Shown here: in pieces, positions 1 through 9,413 of the stretch
Layout of the letters: the number at the start of each line of letters is the position of its first letter
Position numbering within the stretch: position 1 is the stretch's first letter
Assembly: GCA_013054445.1 (NCBI GenBank)
Contig: JAAMPI010000747.1
Span: 1-26,828 of the forward strand
Source: Cudoniella acicularis
Taxonomy: Eukaryota > Ascomycota > Leotiomycetes > Helotiales > Helotiaceae
Reading direction: 5' to 3'
Length of the DNA: 26,828 nt
Program-made: the position numbers and the translations under genes
The notes under the pieces: generated by a model
What the model was told of the DNA's origin: nothing
The model's input: the letters and a program-made list of their open reading frames with translations, nothing else
The model's database searches: none

Positions 1-1724
1 CGCTTGAGGGCAAGCTTTTAAAAAGGGGGGGGTGATGTGACAGATCTAGTGCGAGTCACATGTTCGGAGGTTCCGAGCTAGTCTGTTCTGGGACTAGTCT
101 AGGAGCTGCGCTCCCTTAAGACGACAGTCCTTCCTATATCTAGCTTCTTCTCTTCTTCGTCGATAATTCTAAGAAACAGAGAGTACTACTTGATTTGTAC
201 TGCTTGCGTACGCTGTGACAAACCTAAGTTTACTTTAATTAACAGTGAAGCGGTTAGTCGGCTACTAGATTCAGTAGGTTTAATCGCTGATTTCAGGGGC
301 TAGCTAATCAGCCTCTTAATACTCCCGCACCCTAACTGCCGTCACCCCACACCTATACAGCCTCAGGCACGTCGTGCGACCTTCTGAACTCCCTTCTTCG
401 TCTATCCTCTTTATCTTTTCTGTTTTCTATTTCTGGAAAGGCACCACCTAAAGCCTCGGCCCAAAATTCATTTAAGCACCTATCATCCCCCACCGTTCGC
501 TCTCCCTTTCACTTCTACACTCGCTCTCGAAACCCTCCTATCACTATCAATCACACTGTCCAATAGCTAGTAGCCTCCACTGCGATTTCCTCCTCCACGA
601 AGCCTCGAAGTTTATTATCTCCTCGCCGCCTCCATCTCCACTAATCTACTACTCGATTCTTCACTTCTCCACTTCTTTCTCTTCTTACGCTCTTCCCTTA
701 TCTCCTTTGATCAACCGTCTACTTATGAACTCGATTGGCCGTCGTATCCGTAGGCTACGTACACACTATGATAGGTGTCTCCGCTTTCTCACGAATCGCT
801 ACCCTACACTCGAAACAGCCAAGGGATCGAAGTAGTACGAGGAATACAGAAGAGTATAAACTAGGATTGATTGCTTACAACATCAAGTATAATTCTTGTT
901 CAACGCTATTACCTACGCCTTACCCTGTTACCAACCTGTCGTATCTATCTTCGTTCTCCCTGCACCTCCTTCCCACCTATTGTCTACCGCTGGTTCAACG
1001 CCGTGAAGTTGTAAGCAGCGTATCATGAGACGCAAACGCAATACCTGTACGGACCGTACAGCAGCCCCTCACCCAAGGTACTCCCAGTCCCGGCCACTCA
1101 CCGCTCAGATAAGACCACCGCTTCTTATTCACAGACAATCATCAGGTCCTCAGGAGATAAAACAGTTGTCCCCTTCCCCCCCCAAAGAGCAGAATATCGC
1201 AGTACGATTTCGCAGTTCTGCATCTGTCTGAGACCAGTTGCCTCTTTTTTTGTCCTCGGTTGTTCCGGGCAATTTCTTCGTCATGAGGACACCGGGCCCC
1301 GCCACTCAGCCCCCCTTTTCTTTGTTTCATGATAGGCGAAAATTGGGAGCTTCAGAAATTTTCATTTGATCGATTTCTTAGCTTCTTCAACTTGCATTGT
1401 ACTTTTCGCAGCCTATCAGCTTTGTGGGACGTGCATGTATAAGTTTATACAGTATGCGGTACGACAGGGATTAGTTCGGATGAAATGGTCACGTGATTTG
1501 TAGCCCTGCGGCTATCAGATGAGTCGATCTTTTTAAAGCGGAGCTAGTTGCCCTGCATCTCACCATCATCAAAATTTCTTATCGTGACTATCAAAATCCG
1601 TTTTCGAAGGACTTAGTCGATGAGCGACCTTGGCTGGAGGGAGCAATATTAGGCCAAACATCCCACTTAGTCACGTGTTTCTAGCTCAGTTAGGTTAACT
1701 CGAGGACTTTTTATTTTTGGTGCC
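1..1724. other. gene-free left flank
   Basis: No reading frame here looks like a real protein: the open stretches are under 100 codons, low in complexity and match no family I recognise. The sequence from about 360 to 720 is strongly pyrimidine-rich on the + strand. The leftmost ~220 bases resemble a fungal LTR (separate entry). The segment just left of 1725 is the presumed 3' flank of the acetyltransferase gene. Confidence 0.6.
33..220. mobile_element. possible degenerate solo LTR
   Basis: The stretch starts TGATGTGACAG and ends GCTGTGACA, so it has TG...CA ends. In between are GAGTCACATG and a CTCCCTTAAGACGAC segment of the kind I associate with ascomycete LTR retrotransposons. I see no second copy in the window, no primer-binding site and no gag/pol homology downstream. 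The boundaries are a guess. Ordinary intergenic DNA is the alternative. Confidence 0.25.
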
Positions 1725-3190
1725 CTAGTCAAACCTTATTTCCACTTGATCCCTTTCCAATTTTCTCTCTAATGGATACGTCTCTCTTCTACATTTGCTA
1801 TGGTACAAATCTTGATCGAAGAAAGAATGCAGGATGATGTTCATCTGCTCGCCCTCGAGAAGAAAACCATCATGTCCATCCTTGCTTTCCACCGATGCAA
1901 ATGTCGCATTTGGAATTTTTTCGAAGAGTGCTAACTGTTCACTAATAGGATAGAGTCCATCCGTGGGGATTCCAATGACCAAAGTTGGCTGTTGAATTTG
2001 GCCAAGGACTTCCTTAATGGCTTCGCCGTCAGAAAGATTCGAAGAACGACCTCGGGTGATATCGTGCGAGTCGATCTTGTCAAGTATGTGAAGATAGCAG
2101 TTAGCATCAAACCTTTCATTAAATTTCTCTCCCTGGTACCGTAGGTAACTCTGTGCTGAGAATATTCCCGATTGTTCGCGGGGTTCTGCGTCAAGTATTA
2201 TGCGTCCATCTTTGGCTTGGGGGCATATGGCTGCGACTTCCGGGTTGAGATGACGGGAGCGGTAAGCACTATTAGTTGCCACTGATAAAACGGTTCCATC
2301 ATCTACCCGGCGCCTACCAAAGCGGCTTTCGAATGATTGGTGCGTACGATACGTCAAAAGGGCCGCCATACGTGCAGCACCCAGTCCGGCTATGGGAGGG
2401 TTGTCTCCATAAAATCCTTCAAGAAAATTTAGGTCACAACGGATGGTGGATCGTTGATTTTCGGCCCATGCTATTGCCCAAGCGCTTTGTCTCGCTGCGG
2501 TTGCAATCAAGACGGCTGATCGTACATATTCCATTCCGAAGAATGCCCACTCTAAAGCAAGCATGCCTCCCATGCTACCTCCAATAACACAATAGATGGA
2601 CTTGACTCCAAGAAGGTCCATAACATGCTTGTGAATGCTATCATTATGGTGATCGTCAGTCAGTAACGTTGGAAATAACTCATATGAGATAGAAACCCCT
2701 ACTCACCGCACGTCATCTCGGATAGTAGTCTTTGGAAAGGCAGGCCCGTAGTGCCCTTTAGCCTGCCCATCGCGAAATTGAGAAGAGAGGGGGCTTGCAG
2801 AGCCATATGGGCTACCTAAGGAATTGCAGCAGATGATGCAGAATTTGTTGGGGTCGAGTGCGGATTTGCTCGCGTGGAAAGGGAAGACCACCAATCTTCA
2901 ACGGCGGCACTTCCTGATAACGCATGGCAGATCACAATGGCGTTGGTTCGTGTCGAGTTCAACAGACCGTTGACAGTAAACGCAATGGTTGCATTGATGA
3001 GCTTTTCTCCAGACTCGACAGTGAACTCGTTGATTGTGGTATAGAGTTGTGTAGGTAGTTTGTGTGGCATTGCGTGGTTGGTGTCTAAGATCTTTCCATC
3101 AGCATCGATTGGTTTGATCTCTCCATGGATATCATTAGCTTGAGACGTACTTTTGAAAGTAATATCTCCTCTCAAGGTAGCTTTCTCCAT
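1725..3190 (-). CDS. homoserine O-acetyltransferase-like (alpha/beta hydrolase), frame interrupted
   Basis: The protein would transfer acetyl from acetyl-CoA to L-homoserine, giving O-acetylhomoserine. The reading order on the minus strand is 3190 to ~2880, a frame change, then to 2707, an intron at 2638-2706 (GTGAGT...ATAG), then 2637 to the stop at 1725, about 464 residues in total. Family signatures are clear: NAIVICHALSGS followed by EDWW, then LGSPYGSASP, FPKTTIRDDV, and the nucleophile elbow GGSMGGM (Ser codon 2576-2574). RYGPxFP-like and GLGAARMAALLTYR segments follow, with the catalytic His in DGHDGFLLE (codon 1874-1872). The N-terminal frame (through EDWW) and the next frame (SALDPNKF...) are offset by one base with no intron-sized gap, so a 1- or 2-base indel or an assembly error lies at about 2862-2893. 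It is head-to-head with the O-acetylhomoserine-using gene at 4404. Fusaric acid clusters have the same gene pair (Fub5/Fub7). Confidence 0.85.
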
Positions 3191-3357
3191 CTTTCAAGCT
3201 GACGATTTGAAAACAAAACTTAAGCGTCTCTCTTTGCTGTTGCTCAATACTTCAGGAGAATTTGGTCTCTGCGTGGTGAGTATAGTTTATATAAACTCTC
3301 AAACTTTGACCAGTACATGTAATTTAGCTTTTGGGAAACAGCAACCCTCGGCTATTA

Positions 3358-3757
3358 GGGTACACTTATTCTGGTATGAGGCCACAAGGCACTAACACAC
3401 ACATTTCAACCCCTGTACCCGCCAAGCTTTCAAGCACTCATGCCATTTTAACAAGCGATATCCCCCCTCCTGTACCACTAAAATCAAGCTTTTACGACAA
3501 CCACCTATATAATAGAATTAGCTTGCTTATAAGCTTATATTTCGTGCGTAATTGACGCGATTTAATAATATTTTTCAGAATTATAAATATACGCGAGCTT
3601 CTTATACTATAATTATATTTTATATTAACCTGTGTTTTTTTCTAAGTTCTTTTCTCAAGCGAGATAAAGCGGCGTTAGTATAGCGTTAGTATAGCGTTAG
3701 TGATTTAGGTGTGTTCTTGTTAGTGCTTTGTAGCCTCATGCCAAAATAAGTGTACCC
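3358..3757. mobile_element. hAT-type MITE, 400 bp, with 8-bp target duplication
   Basis: The element has imperfect 40-bp terminal inverted repeats (3358-3397 and 3718-3757, both reading GGGTACACTTATT inward) that differ at only four positions, all transitions. It is flanked by a perfect 8-bp direct repeat GGCTATTA at 3350-3357 and 3758-3765. The 8-bp duplication is the hallmark of hAT-superfamily insertion. The interior is AT-rich, has no transposase reading frame and carries a short tandem repeat at 3672-3700, so it is a non-autonomous element. The all-transition divergence of the ends would fit repeat-induced point mutation or simple ageing. Confidence 0.85.
3672..3700. repeat. subterminal tandem repeat inside the MITE
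   Basis: Two full 11-bp units GCGTTAGTATA (3672-3682, 3683-3693) are followed by a partial third (GCGTTAG). A related CACTAAC/GTTAGTG word recurs near both ends of the element. Subterminal repeats of this kind are where hAT transposases bind in characterised elements. Confidence 0.8.
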
Positions 3758-3930
3758 GGCTATTATCTCACTTGTAACGCACATTTTCGACCCCTATTTG
3801 AATAGTAGGGGAAGCAATATACTCATTAATGACTCTATGGCACAGGCCTCAAGTCAGCCTGTATGAAATCCAGCGTGGCTGATTAAATTATTACTATCCC
3901 TAGAATTTTAACGTAATATCGACCCTAATA

Positions 3931-4000
3931 TTGACAATGCATCAACAACTCGGGTATGCCCTTAACACTGCAATGTCACATAAGACCTCTGCAAGGTCAA
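3931..4000. promoter_or_regulatory. cluster motif TGACNNTGCA, three copies
   Basis: The copies are TTGACAATGCAT at 3931-3942 (+), TGACATTGCA at 3969-3978 (-) and TTGACCTTGCA at 3990-4000 (-). The first is preceded by ACCCTAATA, exactly as in the copy at 17845 in the NRPS promoter. They lie 404-473 bp upstream of the PLP gene ATG. Confidence 0.7.
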
Positions 4001-4403
4001 GCGCTAGCACTACGCCGCTTGACAGGAGAGAAAGCCTCAGTTACTCAATTAAGAAAATGATTTTGATTATATTATACTATCTTTTTCATGCAAAGTCAAT
4101 AATTGCCAAAAAATCAATCTAGCGTCTTCGCCTCCTTGTTCTTCCCTGTTGTTTCAGTACATGCAATATGGCACATCGAATGACTTTCCTAACAAGGAAT
4201 TCTAAGCTCCGTAGAACGAGGTAAAGGGTCGATAGTAAGATACGAGTTATATATTACATACGATGATCTAGAGTTCATAATTTGGGGGTTCTCTAGTGGC
4301 ATTTTCATCTGCTCTCTGGAAAACAAAAATTGAAAATTCGCCTTTCTAGCTCTGCTTACTTGTGTTACTGTTGCGTTAGACCTCTTCTGTATTATTGCTC
4401 AAG

Positions 4404-5868
4404 ATGGCGATCTCCAACGGTCATTCCAACGAGGATTCTAATGACCATTCTATTCATAAGATTGTGGGCGGAAAAACAAATTGGCATTTTGACACACTTC
4501 AAGTTCATGCTGGACTGGAAGACTCACCTGCATATGGACAAACCACTCTACCAATCTACAATTCTGGGTCCTTCAAGTTCAAATCGGCGGCCGATGCCGA
4601 TGATGCGTTCACTGTAGCGGGGTCTGAAAAATACATATACAGCAGAATCGGCAATGTAAGTCTATAAAGGAGGCGCTTCTGTAGAGTACTGTGGTATATG
4701 TGATGAAGATAGTCTAACACTGCCCCAGCCAACTGAAGCTGGATTCGAAAAGCGCATGGCTGCTCTCGAGGATGGAACCGACGCACTCGCCTTCACCAGC
4801 GGTGCCGCCGCCGTCATGGCAGTTATAATGTCCCTTGCCCGGGCTGGTGACAACGTGATTGTATCTATCTTCACTCACGCAGGAACCTATCACCAGTTCG
4901 GGGTCATTCTGCCCCAGCTGGGGATAGAAGCACGATTTTGCGACACGAATGATCTAGACAGAGTGGAGCAGCTAATCGATGGCAAGACAAAATTCATCTT
5001 TACGGAGTCCATAGGGAACCCAAAATTTTCCATTGCAGATCTGGAACAGCTTGCGGCGACGGCACATCGCGTCAAGATACCTCTCCTGGTCGATGCGACA
5101 TTCACAGCAGGAGGGTATTTCTGCCAGCCTGGCAAATGGGGCGCAGACATTGTCATCCACTCTTCCTCCAAATGGATCGGGGGCCACGGTACCACGCTTG
5201 GCGGTGTAGTCATCGAAACCGGGCGTTCTGACTGGCAAACAAACGCAGAGCGGTTTCCCCAACTTCACGGTATGCGTCCTGGACGTGAGGGCATTGAGAG
5301 TAACTTGCACAAGACGGTCGGCAATAGAGCCTACATCGGGTTCTTGCGGATGGAGATATTGCGGGATACAGGAGCATGCATCTCCCCCTATGCAGCGCAG
5401 CAGATGTTTATTGGCGTAGAGACGCTTTCACTGCGCTGCGAACGGCAAGCCAAGAACACGGCTATGTTGGCCCACTGGCTGCGTGCACACCCACGCATTA
5501 ACTGGGTGAGGTACCTTGGATTCGAAGACCATCCGTACCACCAACTTGCGGTGAAATACCTGCAGCGCGGATTCGGCACTGTCCTCTCATTCGGAATGCA
5601 AAGCGCTGAGGGATTGAGGGTGGTAGACGCTTTCAAGCTCATATCTAACACCACAAACGTCGGAGACTGTAAGACAGTAGTGGGGCACCATTGGTCGACA
5701 TCGCACAGGAGCTGTACGAAGGAAGAAAATGAGAGGATGGGGGTATTCGAGGATTTGTTCCGTCTCTCGTTGGGGATCGAGGCTGTCGAGGACATCATCG
5801 CGGACTTTGAACAGGCTTTCGAGCGAGTGCCGGCCCTGTCACTTATACCTGGAGCTTTGGCTTCATGA
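4404..5868 (+). CDS. PLP-dependent O-acetylhomoserine (thiol-)lyase / gamma-replacement enzyme
   Basis: This is a member of the cystathionine gamma-synthase/O-acetylhomoserine sulfhydrylase family (fold type I). The exons are 4404-4655 and 4729-5868 (intron 4656-4728, GTAAGT...CCCCAG), giving 463 residues. Visible motifs are YSRIGNPT across the splice junction (Tyr79, Arg81 for the PLP phosphate), DATFTAGGYFCQP, and HSSSKWIGGHGTTLGG with the Schiff-base lysine Lys232. C-terminal NVGDCKT and RLSLGIE segments also fit the family. The family's usual HPASTTH substrate-binding loop is here HHWSTSH (404-410). Canonical members use sulfide; Fub7 and CndF relatives in fungal clusters use carbon nucleophiles for gamma-substitution. 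The pairing with an acetyltransferase suggests it builds a non-standard amino acid from O-acetylhomoserine. The actual nucleophile cannot be read from the sequence. Confidence 0.9.
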
Positions 5869-6707
5869 TTTCTGGCCGTTCTTAGGGTTATTTAGGCCTA
5901 GGAAAAATTGTAACTGCTTTGCGCATACCGATTCTAGGCAAACTCGGGACTTGTCGCGGTATCAATGGGATCAGCGAGCGGCCTTGGCATTTGGGGGATG
6001 TTTTGTAGTGGTGAAAAGCTACCATTTAGATCATTGTTTCTGTGCAGTCATCTCAGTTAATAAGTCTGATTCTTGATACTTCATCGATTCCTCACTATAG
6101 TACTCTTTCATCACCTCCCTGAGTAATATGTGCAAATAATAACTCGCTGGACTTTGAGGCGAAAATTTTAACGGCACACCAACACTTGACAATTCCAATG
6201 CAATGGGCTTTGCTTAAAGCATATTTGCAACTCGTACACCTAGTGCAAGATGATGTGGAGTCACACAACTGAGAGCCTTTGGTTCGAAAACCAAGCCCTG
6301 ATCAAAACATACCCCCTTTCAACAAAGCCACAAAAATAACTCGCAATCCGTCATCGAGTTCAGGCTGACTACTATCTTGGACTTCGCAGGATCGAAGACG
6401 GCGAAAAATTTTTGACCATCCCTTCCGACTAATGCATCGATGTTCAACTTTTTACTATCAGAAACAATTTCTCCATCCAAGGGGAAAACAACTCGCTGTC
6501 GTGATTTACAAGTCGTGGCAATTTATGATATGGACGACGATAAGGGAAGAGCCGGACAAAGGGGTAGAGAAAAGACAAACTTGGTCAATTGCCCTCACTA
6601 CGAAGGCGTCATTTGGATAAGTTTCACTACATGATAATATTTAGCAATTATGATATTATTCATGAAATGCCACTCAAGTAAATCCCAAAAGATGATATCG
6701 CACAGCT
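5869..6707. other. convergent intergenic region
   Basis: This stretch lies between the 3' ends of the PLP gene and the ATP-grasp gene. It holds only short frames without family features. No TGACNNTGCA site is present; the closest string, TTGACAATTCCAATGCAAT at 6186, has the wrong spacing. I see no RNA gene. Confidence 0.6.
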
Positions 6708-8801
6708 TCATCGACGTTGGGTACGGTTATCGCGCTCTTTCACAAGGCTCTTATACACGTCTACAAATGCTTCCGCGACTTGTAATGCGTGTTCCCTGCT
6801 CAGAGGAGAACATATCACAGCACAGAGAGCCCAGATCCATGTATCTTTGCTGCCACCGTATATATGCCCCGATCTGACCAGAGCGTTGGAGCGTAAAACA
6901 AATCGTGCAATATCAGCATGCCTCCGTAAAAGCTCTGGCATGGGGTCGTGAACGGAGTCGATCATCTCCATGTCGAACTGGTCCATTGGTAAATCCGGAA
7001 ACATCTCCTTCACCAACTGGGGACTGACGTCAACGTAGGCATTTGCTAGTAAGACGTGATTGCAAAGAGTATCGTCGAGGAAAGGAGATGCAAGCGCCTC
7101 ATATCGTGGCCAGTCGGCGACCGCACATAGCATCTGGAGCGCAAAAAAATCGACGCCCTGGGAGATCAAGGTCGAGGCAGAGCTCATTGCTCCCGGTATC
7201 CTTGCATTGACCTCATGGAGGAACACCGAAGGCTTAGCGTTGGTGGGTAAGACGGTCGCCGGTTGCAGGTCCGGAATGGAAATCATTCTACCCGACATTC
7301 CCGGTGCGAGGGCATACTCCATACTAGAGTTTTGCACTCTCGCCTCGCAGTGAAATATTCCAGTATGAAAGCCCATTTTTTGGACTGTTGCCACCATGAA
7401 CTGTATAACGGCATCTTGCTCGTTCTTTGGAAGCTTGGACGGTACGGCAGTCTGGGTTTCTGTGAAGAGGGCTCCGGTAGACTTTCCGACAAGCTCGGCA
7501 GGGCTAGGAAAGTCATCAACGATTTCCGAATACAACAGTCGCCCGTCCCGGAGGACAAGATTCGCATCAACTTCGGGTCCATCTGCATACGGTTCTACCA
7601 GTATGCGCTGGGACTTCTTTTGGGACGCTAGAGTCTTAACAACCGCCTCTCTCAGCTCGACGACACTGTCAGATTTGAAGACGTTTTCGCTGGCTTTTCC
7701 AAATGGAGGCTTGCTAATGACGGGGAAATTGACGGGGCTGTCCGACTTAAGCCTAGTCTCTAGATCGTCGAGAGACTCCACAGTGAAGTATGCTGAGGAA
7801 TTTGGTTCCAGCAACTTGCGGGTGAGATACTTGTTCGTTGCTATTGAAAATGGTGTTGGCTCAGGTGTGGATAGACCGAGCTTCTCTGCTGCCTTGGCCA
7901 CACCGACGAGATAGTCATCAGTCAACGTAAAGATACCGTTAATCTGGTGAGGACAAGATTCGACCGCTTGAACAATTCGTTGCGGAAGTTCGCCATCAGG
8001 TGTCAAGTCCACGGAAATGAAGCTTTCTCGGAGCTGCTCAGATGATCCGCAACCCTCAGCCCACCAGGACCCGGAGCTCAGCACAACAACCTTGATTCCC
8101 AGCGCCGCGGCGGTTTCCCATCTTGGCTTGGTGGTAGTGATGTTCACTTGGGGCGTGACGATGCAGACTCGCTGTTCTCGAACTCGTTCAGATACGAGCC
8201 AGGAGAATGCTAGCCTCTGCTCCAACTCATGCTCGAGTTGTGAGATGCCACGTCCCACAGCAGAGATTGGAAAGTTGATTGCACCTATAGCGGCTTCCAG
8301 AGCATTTGCCACGTCTTGAATATCATTGACCTGTCCAGGAAAGCACTTCACCTCAGACAACGGAGAAAGAAAGCTTTCTGTAGATGACACCAATTCACAT
8401 CCGGTGAGTCTGTACTCCATAAATTTAGAGTGCATCACATATCCGCTGCGGGCCGGTGTAAGAAACGCTGCGGCGAGGCTCGGCAGATTGGATTCATCAT
8501 CCCTTCTGAGCAGCCGCTCGAGAAAACTTGCAATTGCTGGAGCCTTGCTTAAGTCCAGTGCCCAAGTCATCAGTGAGTGAAGCTCGTTTGAGAGGGAAAC
8601 TGCATGCCCTGGAGCATACACCTGGCCGTCATTGTTTTGAATAGTTAACTTTGGCACAATGTACAGATTCCTAATTCCGTGTTTACCAGCGCTCTTTTGA
8701 TAAGACCATTCGCATTCGACAGAAACTACGCTTGTCAGCACGGAGATTGGATCCTTTTTTAACACGTGGACATACAACACCTGCCTGGGAGGTTCACCCA
8801 T
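6708..8801 (-). CDS. ATP-grasp carboxylate-amine ligase, two-part, 697 aa
   Basis: A single open frame without introns encodes 697 residues. It activates a carboxylate as acyl phosphate with ATP and joins it to an amine. Residues 1-205 are an extra N-terminal domain I do not recognise. Residues ~210-310 look like the pre-ATP-grasp Rossmann-like lobe (QRVCIVTPQ, GIFTLTDDYLVG). Residues ~320-560 are the ATP-grasp fold: VISKPPFGKASE (Lys364, glycine-rich loop 367-372), ILVEPYADGPEVDAN (Glu403, Glu410), GIFHCEARV (Glu486) and HEVNARIPG with the metal-binding Glu530, Asn532, Arg534. A C-terminal extension of ~130 residues follows. The closest functional analogues are stand-alone dipeptide or amino-acid ligases such as the bacilysin BacD type. 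It is divergent from the ABC exporter and shares a promoter carrying two cluster motifs. The substrate is unknown. Confidence 0.85.
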   Translation of the reverse strand: MGEPPRQVLYVHVLKKDPISVLTSVVSVECEWSYQKSAGKHGIRNLYIVPKLTIQNNDGQVYAPGHAVSLSNELHSLMTWALDLSKAPAIASFLERLLRRDDESNLPSLAAAFLTPARSGYVMHSKFMEYRLTGCELVSSTESFLSPLSEVKCFPGQVNDIQDVANALEAAIGAINFPISAVGRGISQLEHELEQRLAFSWLVSERVREQRVCIVTPQVNITTTKPRWETAAALGIKVVVLSSGSWWAEGCGSSEQLRESFISVDLTPDGELPQRIVQAVESCPHQINGIFTLTDDYLVGVAKAAEKLGLSTPEPTPFSIATNKYLTRKLLEPNSSAYFTVESLDDLETRLKSDSPVNFPVISKPPFGKASENVFKSDSVVELREAVVKTLASQKKSQRILVEPYADGPEVDANLVLRDGRLLYSEIVDDFPSPAELVGKSTGALFTETQTAVPSKLPKNEQDAVIQFMVATVQKMGFHTGIFHCEARVQNSSMEYALAPGMSGRMISIPDLQPATVLPTNAKPSVFLHEVNARIPGAMSSASTLISQGVDFFALQMLCAVADWPRYEALASPFLDDTLCNHVLLANAYVDVSPQLVKEMFPDLPMDQFDMEMIDSVHDPMPELLRRHADIARFVLRSNALVRSGHIYGGSKDTWIWALCAVICSPLSREHALQVAEAFVDVYKSLVKERDNRTQRR

Positions 8802-9413
8802 ATAACACAGGTTTTGCGATCAGCCATGCTCTCTCTCGTGTGTGATGTTGCCAGCATACAAAACCTCCGGTATAGTTGTCAACGAAGGAAGGATGTATGC
8901 CGCCTATGAAGACTATGATATCTTGAGCCTCTGCTATAGACACTCACCTCCCCACTTGAGAGTCAGTGGTGAGGGGGCCCATTACATTAATTTGCAGGTG
9001 CTGCATCCTGTAATCTCTGATCCGACCTATTAAGCCTCTCATATATGCTCTTCCAATGTTTAAAACCATCGCGATATCTGTTTGTACTCCAGCAGAGAAA
9101 AATGTCCAATCGGAATTGATCGCTAAAGGAATGCTTACTCTAAGTCATTCAGAGTTCATTGGCCCAAGTGTTGGCTTCCAGAATAGTCTGCACTGTCAAG
9201 CGGCGTATCTGCAAGGTCAGAAAACATCCCAATCGTGTTGGCGGCGATGCCCGGTAGTCAGGCGTTCCTTTCTCAAGTTTTGTTTATAGAATTTAATTAC
9301 CTCGCATATTTTTCTCCTACTCACTCACAGACAACTCGGCGTCCACAATTATTTTTAGTATTTATGATCTACGGGGCGTGCAGGCTGCAGGTGCCTTCAA
9401 TGCAAACAGAAGC
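8802..9413. promoter_or_regulatory. divergent promoter of the ATP-grasp and ABC genes
   Basis: This is 612 bp of non-coding sequence between two divergent starts. Two copies of the cluster motif lie nearer the ABC gene. Short frames here are not protein-like. Confidence 0.6.
9189..9219. promoter_or_regulatory. cluster motif TGACNNTGCA, two copies
   Basis: Both copies read on the minus strand: TTGACAGTGCA at 9189-9199 and TGACCTTGCA at 9210-9219. They start 21 bp apart, two helical turns, so they face the same side of the DNA. They lie about 195-225 bp upstream of the ABC ATG and ~390-420 bp upstream of the ATP-grasp ATG. Confidence 0.7.

Larger units (their letters stand above)
3191..4403. 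promoter_or_regulatory. divergent promoter of the acetyltransferase and PLP genes
   Basis: This 1.2-kb region is non-coding. It carries three copies of the cluster motif (3931-4000) on the side of the PLP gene, and a 400-bp MITE (3358-3757) between those sites and the acetyltransferase start. Without the insertion the spacing from the motifs to the acetyltransferase ATG would be about 340-410 bp, close to that seen at the other divergent promoters; with it the distance is about 740-810 bp. Confidence 0.6.

Noticed and set aside
1045..1061. Perfect inverted repeat CTGTACGG-A-CCGTACAG
   Set aside because: A single copy in a gene-free flank with no neighbouring gene to regulate; arms of eight bases arise by chance in a window this size.
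735..1330. Short frames on both strands in the left flank
   Set aside because: They overlap each other, are low in complexity and show no family motif or splice context.
2864..2886. A 20-23 nt intron (GT...CGCGAG) that would repair the acetyltransferase frame
   Set aside because: Far below the minimal length of a spliceosomal intron in fungi; an indel is more likely.
6186..6204. TTGACAATTCCAATGCAAT, resembling the cluster motif
   Set aside because: The spacing between the half-sites is wrong and it lies between two convergent gene ends, not in a promoter.
6277..6296. TTGGTTCGAAAACCAA, looking like a tRNA T-arm
   Set aside because: The loop is six rather than seven bases and no acceptor stem, D-arm or anticodon arm can be drawn around it.
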